NCBI RefSeq assembly: GCF_016464305.1
Contig: NZ_JAEIOJ010000001.1
Coordinates: forward strand, 124,001-188,000
Reading direction: 5' to 3'
Length of the DNA: 64,000 nucleotides
Origin: Umezawaea beigongshangensis
Lineage (GTDB): Bacteria > Actinomycetota > Actinomycetes > Mycobacteriales > Pseudonocardiaceae
The position numbers and the translations under genes are program-made. The notes beneath the pieces are model-generated. The model did not search any database. It was not told the DNA's origin and saw nothing but the letters and a program-made list of their open reading frames with translations. This document shows positions 55,963 through 64,000 of this stretch, in pieces. Every line of letters begins with the position of its first letter. The first letter of the stretch is position 1.

Positions 55963-57165
55963 TCACGTCTCACTTCCCGGTCGAACCGCCTCCTCGGCGC
56001 GAGCGGCCAGCTCCGGCCGGGGACGCAGGACCGCCGCGCTCGCCGCCCCGACCACGCACAGCGCGATCGGCAGGACGAAGGCGACGTTGAGCGGCACGAC
56101 GGTGGTGAGCGCGCCGATCACCGCGGGACCGGCCAGCAGGCCGAGGTACCCGAGCCCGACGACCCGCGCGAGGACCGCGCCGGACGCCCGCGCGTCGAGG
56201 TTGCCCGCCGCGGTGAAGAACTGCGGGACGCAGCCGGACAGCCCGACGCCGAACAGGGCCCACCCGGCGATGGCGAGCGCCGTCCACGGCGAGGCGGCGG
56301 CCGTGGCCAGGCCGAGCGCGGCGATCGCGGCACCCAGGCGGACGACGGCGACGGGACCGAACCGCGCCGTCACGGCGTCGGCGGTGAAGCGGCCGACGGT
56401 CATCGTGACGGAGAACGCGCCGAAGGCCAGCGCCGCCGTGCCCGCCGGTGCGCCGAGGACGTCCCGCAGGTGCAGCGCGGCCCAGTCGTTGGCGACGCCC
56501 TCGGCGAGCATCAGGGCGAACGCGAGCGCGCCCATCAGCCACACGAGCCGCGCGGGAGCCGTCGACCGGCGCGCGGGGGCGGTGTCCGCGGCGCGCTGCG
56601 GCGCGGAGGCGCCGGGCAGCAGGAAGGGACGGACGAGGAGCGCGGCGAGGACGCAGACCGCGGCGGCGGCCAGCAGCGACGTGGAGGCGGGCACGTCCAG
56701 GCCGAGCAGCACCGCACCGAGTCCGGCCGCCGCGGCTCCCCCGACGGAGAACATCGCGTGGAAGCCGGACATGATCGGCCGTCCGGCCGCCCGCTCCACC
56801 TCCACGGCGTGCGCGTTCATCGCCACGTCGACCGCACCGTTGCCCAGGCCGAACAGGGCCAGCGCGACGCCCAGCGTCCACACGCCGCCCGCCAGGCCCG
56901 GCCCGGCGAGCGACGCGCTGATCAGCACGGCCGCGGCCGGCACCACCACGCGGTGGCCGAACCGGTCGGCCAGCGGGCCGGTGATCTGCATGCCGGTGAA
57001 CGCCGCGACGCCCATCACGAGCAGCAGCACGCCCAGGGTGCTGTGCGAGATCCCGGTGTCCTCCTCGATCACCGGGACGTGGACCACCCACATCCCCAGG
57101 GCGAACCCGTTGAGGGCGAAGACGGCCCTGGTGGCGGTGCGGGCGGGACGGAGTCGATCGGTCAT
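55963..57165 (-). CDS. MFS transporter
   Basis: This 400-residue major facilitator protein has about 12 helices. The inter-helix loop 2-3 is GPLADRFGHRV, matching the family GxLaDrxGrr motif, and the central loop carries the Pro/Arg-rich linker after PFLLPGA. It lies 35 bases downstream of a DeoR-type regulator in the same direction, so the two form an operon. It resembles sugar or drug efflux carriers of the YbjJ/inner membrane type; the substrate is not clear. The ATG at 57165 follows GGGAGATC. Confidence 0.88.
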   Translation of the reverse strand: MTDRLRPARTATRAVFALNGFALGMWVVHVPVIEEDTGISHSTLGVLLLVMGVAAFTGMQITGPLADRFGHRVVVPAAAVLISASLAGPGLAGGVWTLGVALALFGLGNGAVDVAMNAHAVEVERAAGRPIMSGFHAMFSVGGAAAAGLGAVLLGLDVPASTSLLAAAAVCVLAALLVRPFLLPGASAPQRAADTAPARRSTAPARLVWLMGALAFALMLAEGVANDWAALHLRDVLGAPAGTAALAFGAFSVTMTVGRFTADAVTARFGPVAVVRLGAAIAALGLATAAASPWTALAIAGWALFGVGLSGCVPQFFTAAGNLDARASGAVLARVVGLGYLGLLAGPAVIGALTTVVPLNVAFVLPIALCVVGAASAAVLRPRPELAARAEEAVRPGSET

Positions 57166-57200
57166 CGGCGGATCTCCCGGTGCGGGCTCGGGGAACGGGA

Positions 57201-57965
57201 TCAGGTGCGCGCGACGTGGACGAGCACGCCGCGGTCGGCGAGCTCCGCGCGCTGCGCCGCCGGCGCGGAGTCGTCGGTGATCACGGTGTCGGCGGCGTCG
57301 GCCGGGCAGACGTGGACGAGCGCGACGCGGTCCCACTTGGAGCCGTCGGCGAGCACCACCGAGCGGGCCGACACGGCGAGCGCCTGCTGCTTGATCTCCG
57401 CGTCGCGCAGGTCGAAGCTGGTCAGCCCGTCGGAGACGCTGAAGCCGCAGGGGCTGATCACCGCGACGTCGAAGCGCAGGGCGCGCAGCGAGGCCAGCGC
57501 CAGCGGCCCGACGAGCGCCAGTTCGTCCGGCCGGGGCTCGCCACCGGGCAGCAGCACGCGCACGGTCGCGTCGTCCAGGAGTTCGCGGGCCGCGTGCAGG
57601 GACAGCGGCAGCACGGTGACCGGGCGTCCGCGCAGGTGGCGGGCGACCTCGACGGCGGTGGTGCCGCTGTCGAGCACGACGGTCTCCCCGTCGGAGATCG
57701 CCGCCGCCGCGGCGGCGGCGATGGCCCGCTTGGCGTCGCTCGCCACCGCGGCGCGCGCGGCGAACGGCGGTTCGACGCCGGTGGGGGACACGGGCACCGC
57801 GCCGCCGTGCACCCGCCGCAGCACGCCCCTGGCGGCCAGCACGTCGAGGTCGCGGCGCACCGTCATCTCCGACGCGCCGGTGGCCGTCGCCAGGTCGGCC
57901 ACCTCGACCCGGTGCCGGTCGGCCAACTGCTCGACGATGACCCGCTGTCGCTCGACGCTCCTCAC
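57201..57965 (-). CDS. DeoR/GlpR family transcriptional regulator
   Basis: This 254-residue repressor has an N-terminal winged HTH of DeoR type (RQRVIVEQLADRHRVEVADL, then TGASEMTVRRDLDVLAARG) and a C-terminal sugar-phosphate sensor with VVLDSGTTAVEVARHL and ADGSKWDRVAL. Effectors in this family are usually phosphorylated sugars. The GTG start at 57965 has no obvious ribosome binding site. TGTGCGAAC-like sites begin nine bases upstream, so it probably controls itself, the MFS gene, and perhaps the divergent decarboxylase. Confidence 0.9.
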   Translation of the reverse strand: MRSVERQRVIVEQLADRHRVEVADLATATGASEMTVRRDLDVLAARGVLRRVHGGAVPVSPTGVEPPFAARAAVASDAKRAIAAAAAAAISDGETVVLDSGTTAVEVARHLRGRPVTVLPLSLHAARELLDDATVRVLLPGGEPRPDELALVGPLALASLRALRFDVAVISPCGFSVSDGLTSFDLRDAEIKQQALAVSARSVVLADGSKWDRVALVHVCPADAADTVITDDSAPAAQRAELADRGVLVHVART

Positions 57966-57973
57966 CCGAAGGA

Positions 57974-58019
57974 TGTTCGCACATCTGGTGTGCGTTCGAA
58001 CACCGTTCTTGTGTGAACG
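57974..58019. promoter_or_regulatory. Cluster of TGTGCGAAC-like sites, candidate DeoR operators
   Basis: Three related elements lie in 46 bases between divergent genes. TGTTCGCACA at 57974-57983 is the complement of TGTGCGAACA, GTGTGCGTTCGAACAC is at 57988-58003, and TGTGTGAACG is at 58010-58019. They lie at the regulator's own start and upstream of the aromatic decarboxylase. Repeated half-sites of this type suit a DeoR tetramer; binding is inferred. Confidence 0.5.
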
Positions 58020-58207
58020 ATCGTGCGGGGTGGACGAACGGGAGGGCGGGCGTCCACCACCCGGTGGTGAGGAGAGCAGGCGCGCTCACCCCACACCGAT
58101 GCACACACCGCGACAACGAGCCCGCACCGGTGACCGGGCCGTGTCGGTTCATCACCGGATCGAGCACCCCCACACGGCCGGTTCTCACGCCCGGTTACGG
58201 TCAGACC

Positions 58208-59599
58208 ATGACGCCTGAGGAGTTCCGCCGTCTCGGGCACCTGGTCGTGGACTGGGTGGCCGACTACCGGGAGCGGATCGAGGAGTTCCCCGTCCTGTCG
58301 CAGGTGGAGCCCGGTCGGGTGCGGTCCCAGCTGCCCGCGCTGGCCGAGCGCGGCGACGGGTTCGAGGCGCTGCTCGCCGACCTGGACCGGACCGTCGTGC
58401 CCGGACTGACGCACTGGCAGCACCCGTCGTTCTTCGGCTACTTCCCGGCGAACTCCTCGCTGCCGTCCGTCCTCGGCGACCTGCTGTCCACCGGCCTGGG
58501 CGTGCAGGGGATGCTCTGGGCCACCTCGCCCGCCGCGACCGAGCTGGAGCAGCACCTGCTCGACCAGCTCGCCGACGCGATGGGGCTGCCCGCGGAGTTC
58601 CGTGGCGGGGGCGTCGTGCAGGACACCGCGTCCTCGGCCGCTCTCGTCGCCCTGCTCGCCGCGCTGCACCGCACCTCCGGCGGGAAGTGGCGGGAATCCG
58701 GTGTGGACGGCGACGAGCGCGTCTACGTGTCCTCGCAGACGCACTCGTCGCTCGCCAAGGCGGTGCGCATGGCCGGACTCGGCGAGGAGGCGCTGCGCTC
58801 GGTCGACGTCGTGCCCGGCACGCTCGCGATGTCCGCCGACGCGCTCGCCGAGCGGATCACGGCCGACCTCGCCGCCGGGCTCCGTCCGGTGCTGGTGTGC
58901 GCGACGATCGGCACCACGGGCACCGGCGCGGTGGACCCGGTGCGCCGCATCGCCGAGATCTGCGCCGCGCACGGGATCTGGCTGCACGTCGACGCCGCGT
59001 GGGCGGGGTCGGCGGCGCTGTGCCCCGAGTGGCGTCCGCTGTTCGACGGCGTGGAGCTGGCCGACTCCTACGGCAGCAACGCCCACAAGTGGCTGCTCAC
59101 CGCGTTCGACTGCTGCCTGTTCTGGACCAGGCACGCCGACGTGCTCGTGGACGCCCTGTCGATCTTGCCGGAGTACCTGCGCAACGCCGCCAGCGAGTCG
59201 AACGCCGTCGTGGACTACCGCGACTGGCAGATTCCGCTGGGACGGCGGTTCCGGGCGCTCAAGCTGTGGTCGGTGCTGCGCTGGTACGGCCTGGAGGGCG
59301 TGCGCGAGCACCTGCGCGGCCACGTCGCGCTCGCCGAGCTGCTGGAGGGCTGGATCGCCGCGGACGACCGCTTCGAGCTGGCCGCCCCGCGCTCGCTCTC
59401 CCTGGTCTGCCTGCGGCTGCGCGCCGGTGACGAGGCCACCCGCGCCGCGATGGACGCGGTCAACGCGAGCGGGCGGGCGTTCGTCACGCACACCGTCGTC
59501 GACGGCCGCCTGGTGATCCGGGTCGCGATCGGCGCCGAGGGCACGCGGGAGGAGCACGTCCGCGCCCTGTGGGAGCAGCTCCGCTCCCTCGCGTCCTGA
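58208..59599 (+). CDS. Group II PLP-dependent aromatic L-amino acid decarboxylase
   Basis: This 463-residue PLP enzyme resembles aromatic amino acid and tryptophan decarboxylases. The N-terminal substrate region reads HWQHPSFFGYFPANSS, the cofactor carboxylate is in HVDAAWAGSA, and the PLP lysine is near residue 294 in NAHKWLLTAFDCC. It probably makes tryptamine, tyramine or phenylethylamine. The ATG at 58208 has only a weak box. It is divergent from the DeoR-MFS operon with candidate operators in between. A matching amine oxidase or biosynthetic partner is not next to it. Confidence 0.9.
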   Translation: MTPEEFRRLGHLVVDWVADYRERIEEFPVLSQVEPGRVRSQLPALAERGDGFEALLADLDRTVVPGLTHWQHPSFFGYFPANSSLPSVLGDLLSTGLGVQGMLWATSPAATELEQHLLDQLADAMGLPAEFRGGGVVQDTASSAALVALLAALHRTSGGKWRESGVDGDERVYVSSQTHSSLAKAVRMAGLGEEALRSVDVVPGTLAMSADALAERITADLAAGLRPVLVCATIGTTGTGAVDPVRRIAEICAAHGIWLHVDAAWAGSAALCPEWRPLFDGVELADSYGSNAHKWLLTAFDCCLFWTRHADVLVDALSILPEYLRNAASESNAVVDYRDWQIPLGRRFRALKLWSVLRWYGLEGVREHLRGHVALAELLEGWIAADDRFELAAPRSLSLVCLRLRAGDEATRAAMDAVNASGRAFVTHTVVDGRLVIRVAIGAEGTREEHVRALWEQLRSLAS

Positions 59600-59608
59600 C
59601 CGGACGCG
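59590..59608. terminator. Short hairpin overlapping the decarboxylase stop codon
   Basis: CGCGTCC at 59590-59596 pairs with GGACGCG at 59602-59608, with the stop codon TGA in the loop. It lies between two convergent genes that are only 13 bases apart. It is short for a terminator. Confidence 0.4.
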
Positions 59609-59612
59609 CCCC

Positions 59613-61697
59613 TCAGCCGACGGCCCCGACGACCGGCAGTCCCGCGGGACGCCGCCCGGTCGCGGCGTGCACGGCGCCCGCGACGGCCGCGGCCGCGGGG
59701 GCGTAGGCCAGCTCGCCGACGCCTCCCGGATCGGCGGTCGAGGGCACGAGGACGACGTCGACCACCGGCGCGCGGTCGATGCGCAGCCACGGGTAGTCGC
59801 GGAAGCTCGACTGGACGACGGCGCCCTCGCGGACGGTGATCTGCGCGCCGAACGCCGTGGACACCGCGTCGGACACGGCGCCGTCGACCTGCGCACGCAC
59901 CCCGGAGGGGTTGACCACCACGCCGACGTCGACCGCCACGACGACCCGCACGGCGCGCGGCTGCTCCCCGGAGCAGTCCACCTCGGCGACGACCGCGACC
60001 GCCGAGCCGTAGTCGTCCAGGCAGGCCGCTCCGGCCGCGTGCCCGGCCGGGAGCCGGCGTCCCCAGCCGAACTCGGCCGCGGCGGCGTCCAGGCAGGTCA
60101 GCAGCCTCGGCTTGCCGGTCAGCAGGTCGCGGCGCAGCGCCACCTGGTCCAGGCCGCCGTGCAGCGCGACGGCGGTCAGGAACATCTCCTCGGCCACGAC
60201 GAGCTGTCCGGCGTAGACCGAGCGCCAGAACCCGGTGCGCAGCGGCGACGGGATCAGCCGCACGTCGACCGCGCCGGGCACGTCGTAGCCGAAGCGGTCG
60301 CCGAACGCGCGCACCAGCTCGGGCGTGCCGAACACCGGTGCGGTGGTCAGCGGCCACGTCGCGAGGGCGTGGTGCCGCCACACCGGCACGCCGCGCTCGT
60401 CGAGCACCGCGTGCAGCGTGTGCGAGGAAGCGGGCCGGAACGAGCCGTGCCGCATGTCGTCGTCGCGCGTCCACATCACCTTCACCGGCCGCCGCACCAG
60501 GGCGGAGAGCCGGACGGCCTCCTCGGTCACGTCGGTCTCGGCGCGTCGGCCGAAGCCGCCTCCGGCGAGCGGCACCGACACGGTGACCGCGGAGACGTCG
60601 ACCCCGGCGAGCTCCGCCGCCTGCCGCCGGACGGCCTCCGGGCTCTGCGTGGCCGTCCACACCCGCACCGTGCCGTCGTCGGCGACGTGCGCGGTGGCGT
60701 TGACCGGCTCCATGCAGGCGTGGGCCAGCACGGGCATCCGGAAGCTCGCCGTGAACGGCGTCCCGGCGGGACCGTCCGGGGACGGCGGCACCGCCGCGTC
60801 GAGGTCCTCGAACCACCGCGCGCTGGAGGCGGCCGGTTCACCGCCGCTCCAGTCCACGACGAGGCGCTCGCGGCCGCGCAGGGCGGAGGCGGTGTCGTCG
60901 GCGAGCACGGCGACGCCGGAGGCCAGCGCCTCGACGCGGACGACGTGCGGCACGGCGAGAGCGGCCGTGTCGTCGATCGAGCGCGGCGCCGCGCCGAGCC
61001 ACGGCGGCCGGGCGAGGACGGCCACGAGGCCGCCGGGCCGGGTGACGTCGAGGCCGTAGCGGGCGCGGCCGGTGAGCACGTCGGCGTTGTCCACGCGCCG
61101 CTGCGGCCGGCCGATGATCCGCCAGCGCTCCGGCGGCAGCAGGCTCACCTCCACCGCAGCCGGGTCGAGCGCGGCGGCGTCGGCGAGCAGCACCCCGTAG
61201 GGCAGGGGCTGCCGGCGCGGGTGGCGCACCCCTCCCCCTGCGGCGGTGCACTCGGCGTCGGGCACGCCCCAGCGCTGGGCGGCGGCGCGGACGAGCAGCG
61301 CGCGGCCGGTCGCGCCCGCCCGGCGCAGGGGTTCGAACAGCGTGCGGACCGACGAGGAGCCGCCGGTCGCCTGGTTGCCGTAGCGGGGGTCCGCGTCGGC
61401 GGTGCGGACCCGGACCACGTGCAGCGGCACGGCCAGCTCCTCGGCGACGAGCGAGGCCAGCGAGGTCCGCACGCCCTGCCCCAGCTCGGTCTTCGGCACG
61501 GTCACCTCGACCGAGCCGTCCCGCTCGACGCGCACGAAGGCGTTGGGCTCGAACGTCGCGCCGCCGGCCAGGGCCTCCGCCTCCGCGACCCCGACCGGCA
61601 GGACGCCGGTGGGCAGGCCGCCGGGAACGGCGACGAGGACCAGCGCGGCGCCACCGGCCGTGGCCAGGAAGCCGCGGCGGTTCGTCCTGGCGGTCAC
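59613..61697 (-). CDS. Molybdopterin-binding subunit of an IorB-type aldehyde/isoquinoline oxidoreductase
   Basis: This 694-residue large subunit is of the xanthine dehydrogenase family, single-chain type. It begins with a twin-arginine signal (NRRGFLATAGGAALVLVAVP), so the folded enzyme should be exported with its cofactor. KTELGQGVRTSLASLVAEEL and GGGFGRRAETDVTEEAVRL are the IorB/QorL-like MoCo signatures. The GTG overlaps the stop of the 2Fe-2S subunit gene as GTGA and follows GAGGAG. The pair lacks a FAD subunit, like isoquinoline 1-oxidoreductase, and would pass electrons to a membrane carrier. The substrate is unknown. Confidence 0.9.
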   Translation of the reverse strand: MTARTNRRGFLATAGGAALVLVAVPGGLPTGVLPVGVAEAEALAGGATFEPNAFVRVERDGSVEVTVPKTELGQGVRTSLASLVAEELAVPLHVVRVRTADADPRYGNQATGGSSSVRTLFEPLRRAGATGRALLVRAAAQRWGVPDAECTAAGGGVRHPRRQPLPYGVLLADAAALDPAAVEVSLLPPERWRIIGRPQRRVDNADVLTGRARYGLDVTRPGGLVAVLARPPWLGAAPRSIDDTAALAVPHVVRVEALASGVAVLADDTASALRGRERLVVDWSGGEPAASSARWFEDLDAAVPPSPDGPAGTPFTASFRMPVLAHACMEPVNATAHVADDGTVRVWTATQSPEAVRRQAAELAGVDVSAVTVSVPLAGGGFGRRAETDVTEEAVRLSALVRRPVKVMWTRDDDMRHGSFRPASSHTLHAVLDERGVPVWRHHALATWPLTTAPVFGTPELVRAFGDRFGYDVPGAVDVRLIPSPLRTGFWRSVYAGQLVVAEEMFLTAVALHGGLDQVALRRDLLTGKPRLLTCLDAAAAEFGWGRRLPAGHAAGAACLDDYGSAVAVVAEVDCSGEQPRAVRVVVAVDVGVVVNPSGVRAQVDGAVSDAVSTAFGAQITVREGAVVQSSFRDYPWLRIDRAPVVDVVLVPSTADPGGVGELAYAPAAAAVAGAVHAATGRRPAGLPVVGAVG

Positions 61698-62161
61698 CGG
61701 TCGCGCTCCTCGCGCTGCAACCGGGCGGCCCGGTGCACGGCGGCCCTGATGCGGGAGTGGGTGCCGCAGCGGCACACGTTGTCGCGCAGCGCCTCGTCGA
61801 CGTCCGCGTCGGTGGGCGCGGGCACGCGGCGCAGCAGGGCGACGGCGGACATCATCTGGCCGGCCTGGCAGTAGCCGCACTGGGGCACGTCCAGTTCGGC
61901 CCACGCGCGCTGCACCGGGTGCGAGCCGTCGCGCGACAGGCCCTCCACGGTGGTGATCTCCCGGTCGCCGATCTCGGTGACCGGCGTCGAGCACGGGCGG
62001 AACGCCCTGCCGTCCAGCAGGCTCGTGCACGCGCCGCAGGCACCGATCCCGCAGCCGTACTTGGGGCCGAGCACCCCGAGTCCGTCGCGCAGCGCCCACA
62101 GGGTCGGTGTCTCCCCCGGAGCGTCCACACGACGCACGTCGCCGTTGACGCGAATTCTCAC
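61694..62161 (-). CDS. (2Fe-2S)-binding subunit of the IorAB-type oxidoreductase
   Basis: This 155-residue small subunit carries both 2Fe-2S sites: CGIGACGACTSL with a further Cys in PCSTP, then CGYCQAGQM and CRCGTH. The GTG at 62161 follows GGAGGTC. It has no signal of its own and should be exported with the Tat-targeted large subunit. It is distinct from the left-edge small subunit, which accompanies a FAD subunit. The promoter lies in the 128 bases up to the thioesterase gene end. Confidence 0.92.
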   Translation of the reverse strand: MRIRVNGDVRRVDAPGETPTLWALRDGLGVLGPKYGCGIGACGACTSLLDGRAFRPCSTPVTEIGDREITTVEGLSRDGSHPVQRAWAELDVPQCGYCQAGQMMSAVALLRRVPAPTDADVDEALRDNVCRCGTHSRIRAAVHRAARLQREERDR

Positions 62162-62289
62162 TGCCCGACCTCCACGAAGGGGACGAGTGCAGCGGCGGAC
62201 CTCCAGCTTCGTGAGGCGCGGGGGACGCGCGCAAGGGTCCGCCTCGTCTCGGTGGGGAAGTCGACCCGTCCGGACGCGGGGCGCTCCGC

Positions 62290-63225
62290 TCAGCGGATCA
62301 CGCGGAGCAGGCCCTCCTGGACGACCGTGGCGACGAGGAGTCCGTCGCGGGTGAAGAAGCGGCCGGTGGCCAGGCCGCGGGCGTTGGACGCGCTGGGCGA
62401 CTCGCAGTCGTAGAGGAACCACTCGTCGGCCCGGAACGGCCGGTGGAACCACATGGCGTGGTCCAGGCTCGCGCCCAGCACCTTGTCCGTGCCCCAGTAC
62501 ACGCCGTGTCTGGTCAGGACGGAGTCGAGCAGCGTCATGTCCGAGGCGTAGGCCAGCACGCACACGTTGAGCAGGTCGTCCTCCGGCAGCACGCCGTCGG
62601 CGCGCATCCACACCTGGCTGCGCGCCTCGCGGTGGCCGGAGTCGCGGGCCTGCCACGGCGGGGGCGTCACGTAGCGGATGTCGATGGGGCGCGGCTGACG
62701 CGCCAGGCCGATCTTCTCCAGGTAGCCCTTCGCGCTCTCCGCGTACGTCGGCAGCGACTCGGGGTCCGGCACCTGCGGCATCCCCTCGGCGTGGTCCAGG
62801 CCGGGCTCGTCGAGCTGGAAGGACGCCGACAGCGAGAAGATCGCCTTGCCGTGCTGCACGGCGACCACGCGGCGCGTCGTGAACGAGCGGCCGTCGCGGA
62901 TGCGGTCGACCTCGTAGACGATCGGCACGCGCGGGTCACCGCCGCGGATGAAGTACGAGTGCAGGGAGTGCACCCGCCGGTCGGCGGGCACGGTCCGGCC
63001 CGCCGCGACCAGCGCCTGACCGGCGACCTGCCCGCCGAACACCCGCACCGGCGAGTCGGCCGGGCTCACACCGCGGAAGATGTTCTCCTCGATGCGCTCC
63101 AGGTCGAGCAGTGCCACGAGCCGGTCGAGCACCGGCTGCCCGTGCGGGGTGCCGTCGCTGTCCAGCGGCACGCCGTCGGCGCGGTCGTCGGAACCAGCGG
63201 TCCCGGCACGGGCAGCCTGTCTCAC
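62290..63225 (-). CDS. tesB: Acyl-CoA thioesterase II
   Basis: This 311-residue double hot-dog enzyme hydrolyses medium- and long-chain acyl-CoAs. The N-terminal half has FGGQVAGQALVAAGRTV and HSLHSYFIRGGDP, the C-terminal half has LAYASDMTLLDSVL and the ending SLDHAMWFHRPFRADEW. These contain the Asp, Thr and Gln of the TesB active site. The GTG at 63225 has AGGAG six bases upstream. It lies 48 bases after pyruvate kinase on the same strand, a pairing that recurs in actinobacteria. Confidence 0.94.
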   Translation of the reverse strand: MRQAARAGTAGSDDRADGVPLDSDGTPHGQPVLDRLVALLDLERIEENIFRGVSPADSPVRVFGGQVAGQALVAAGRTVPADRRVHSLHSYFIRGGDPRVPIVYEVDRIRDGRSFTTRRVVAVQHGKAIFSLSASFQLDEPGLDHAEGMPQVPDPESLPTYAESAKGYLEKIGLARQPRPIDIRYVTPPPWQARDSGHREARSQVWMRADGVLPEDDLLNVCVLAYASDMTLLDSVLTRHGVYWGTDKVLGASLDHAMWFHRPFRADEWFLYDCESPSASNARGLATGRFFTRDGLLVATVVQEGLLRVIR

Positions 63226-63273
63226 CTGAACTCCTGGGGGCGCGGCCCGCCGGACCGGCGGTGCGCCGAGCCG

Positions 63274-64000
63274 TCAGGCGTGGTCTTCCTCTCCGAGGCG
63301 GTGCACCCGGATGAGGTTGGTGGAACCGATGGTGCCGGGAGGCGAGCCTGCCACGATCACCACCAGATCGCCCGGCTGGTACCGCCCGATGGAGAGCATG
63401 GAGATGTCCACCTGGCGGACCATCTCGTCGGTCGAGTCCACCTTAGGCACGAGGAACGTCTCCGTGCCCCAGGTGAGAGAAAGCTGACTGCGGACCTCCT
63501 GCTCGGGCGTGAACGCCAGCAGCGGCAGGTGGGTGTGCAGGCGGGCGAGCCGCCGCACGGTGTCACCGGACTGGGTGAACGCCACGAGCGCCTTCGCGTT
63601 GAGGCGCTCGCCGATGTCGCGGGCCGCGTAGGAGATCACGCCCCGCTTGGTGCGCGGCACGTGCGTGAGCGGCGGCACCACGGTCGACTCGGTCTCGACG
63701 GCCACGATGATGCGGCTCATCGTCTCGACCGACTCGATGGCGTAGCGGCCGACGCTGGTCTCGCCGGAGAGCATCAGCGCGTCGGCGCCGTCGAGGACGG
63801 CGTTCGCGACGTCCGAGGTCTCGGCCCGCGTCGGGCGGGAGTTGACGATCATCGAGTCGAGCATCTGGGTGGCCACGATGACCGGCTTCGCGTTCTCGCG
63901 GGCGATCTGGATGGCGCGCTTCTGCACCAGCGGCACGTGCTCCAGCGGCAGCTCCACGCCCAGGTCGCCGCGGGCGACCATCACGCCGTCGAAGGCCAGG
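63274..64000 (-). CDS. pyk: Pyruvate kinase, C-terminal part (runs off right edge)
   Basis: The final 241 codons of the glycolytic enzyme that makes pyruvate and ATP from phosphoenolpyruvate are present. The first visible residues [17 protein letters not shown] continue through the right edge. [27 protein letters not shown] and [15 protein letters not shown] complete the barrel, and the allosteric C domain ends with [20 protein letters not shown]. The start is outside the window. The thioesterase gene follows 48 bases downstream. Confidence 0.97.
   Translation of the reverse strand, partial: LAFDGVMVARGDLGVELPLEHVPLVQKRAIQIARENAKPVIVATQMLDSMIVNSRPTRAETSDVANAVLDGADALMLSGETSVGRYAIESVETMSRIIVAVETESTVVPPLTHVPRTKRGVISYAARDIGERLNAKALVAFTQSGDTVRRLARLHTHLPLLAFTPEQEVRSQLSLTWGTETFLVPKVDSTDEMVRQVDISMLSIGRYQPGDLVVIVAGSPPGTIGSTNLIRVHRLGEEDHA

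Overview
The window is about 64 kb of very GC-rich DNA with densely packed genes, many GTG starts and GGAGG-type ribosome binding sites. The gene content (Lsr2, SigE-family sigma factor, AfsR/SARP regulator, LAL-type LuxR giants, an XRE plus DUF397 pair, DUF3817, DUF427, a CsoR with its GC-rich operator, a tandem glycine riboswitch before gcvT) points to a filamentous actinomycete. A member of the Pseudonocardiaceae such as a Saccharothrix, Actinosynnema or Lentzea relative is the best guess, by inference from gene content only. Most of the window reads as ordinary chromosome. There is no CRISPR array, rRNA operon, intact insertion sequence or large biosynthetic cluster.

Layout. 1-9 kb: a molybdenum hydroxylase operon runs off the left edge (2Fe-2S subunit and the first codons of the FAD subunit). 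It is followed by two divergent paralogous LAL regulators and two alpha/beta hydrolases. 9-12 kb: an AraC/cupin regulator faces an aldo/keto reductase and a DUF427 gene. 11.8-12.4 kb: a decayed tyrosine integrase abuts a tRNA with a Leu CAA anticodon, the scar of an integrative element. 12.5-17.3 kb: csoR with its operator, lsr2, a fused aminodeoxychorismate synthase, a small zinc-finger-like protein, and a sigma factor with its membrane partner. 17.5-24.3 kb: a membrane-anchored metallophosphoesterase, a three-gene polyamine operon (PLP decarboxylase, speD, speE), a DPP-IV-type peptidase and a secreted repeat protein. 24.5-29.2 kb: gcvT-glyA under a tandem glycine riboswitch, then small membrane and unknown genes.

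29.6-35.4 kb is a fatty-acid degradation locus. An acyl-CoA dehydrogenase and a CaiB-type racemase/CoA transferase point left, and a thiolase and FadB point right from a shared 174-bp promoter region. 35.6-43.3 kb carries an AraC regulator, a Pro/Thr-rich exported protein, an ACT-GNAT fusion, a LacI regulator and a MacB/FtsX-type ABC exporter. 43.5-49.3 kb carries a SARP regulator, an inverted cluster of 22-bp repeats, a DedA protein, an XRE/DUF397 pair and two small unknown genes. 49.8-64 kb carries a SulP-carbonic anhydrase fusion, a rhomboid-like protein, a PBP4-type carboxypeptidase, gnd, an MFS exporter with a DeoR regulator facing an aromatic amino acid decarboxylase, a second molybdenum hydroxylase (IorAB type), an acyl-CoA thioesterase, and pyruvate kinase cut by the right edge.

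Perfect GC-rich hairpins mark almost every convergent or terminal gene end, so transcription units are easy to delimit. The observations most worth checking are the integrase scar beside an unusual short-armed tRNA-Leu, the second hydrolase that follows a TGA in frame with no ordinary start codon for its signal peptide, the phased inverted 22-bp repeat cluster with a variant copy 9 kb away, and the two small genes facing the XRE/DUF397 pair. I saw no clearly new multi-gene system.
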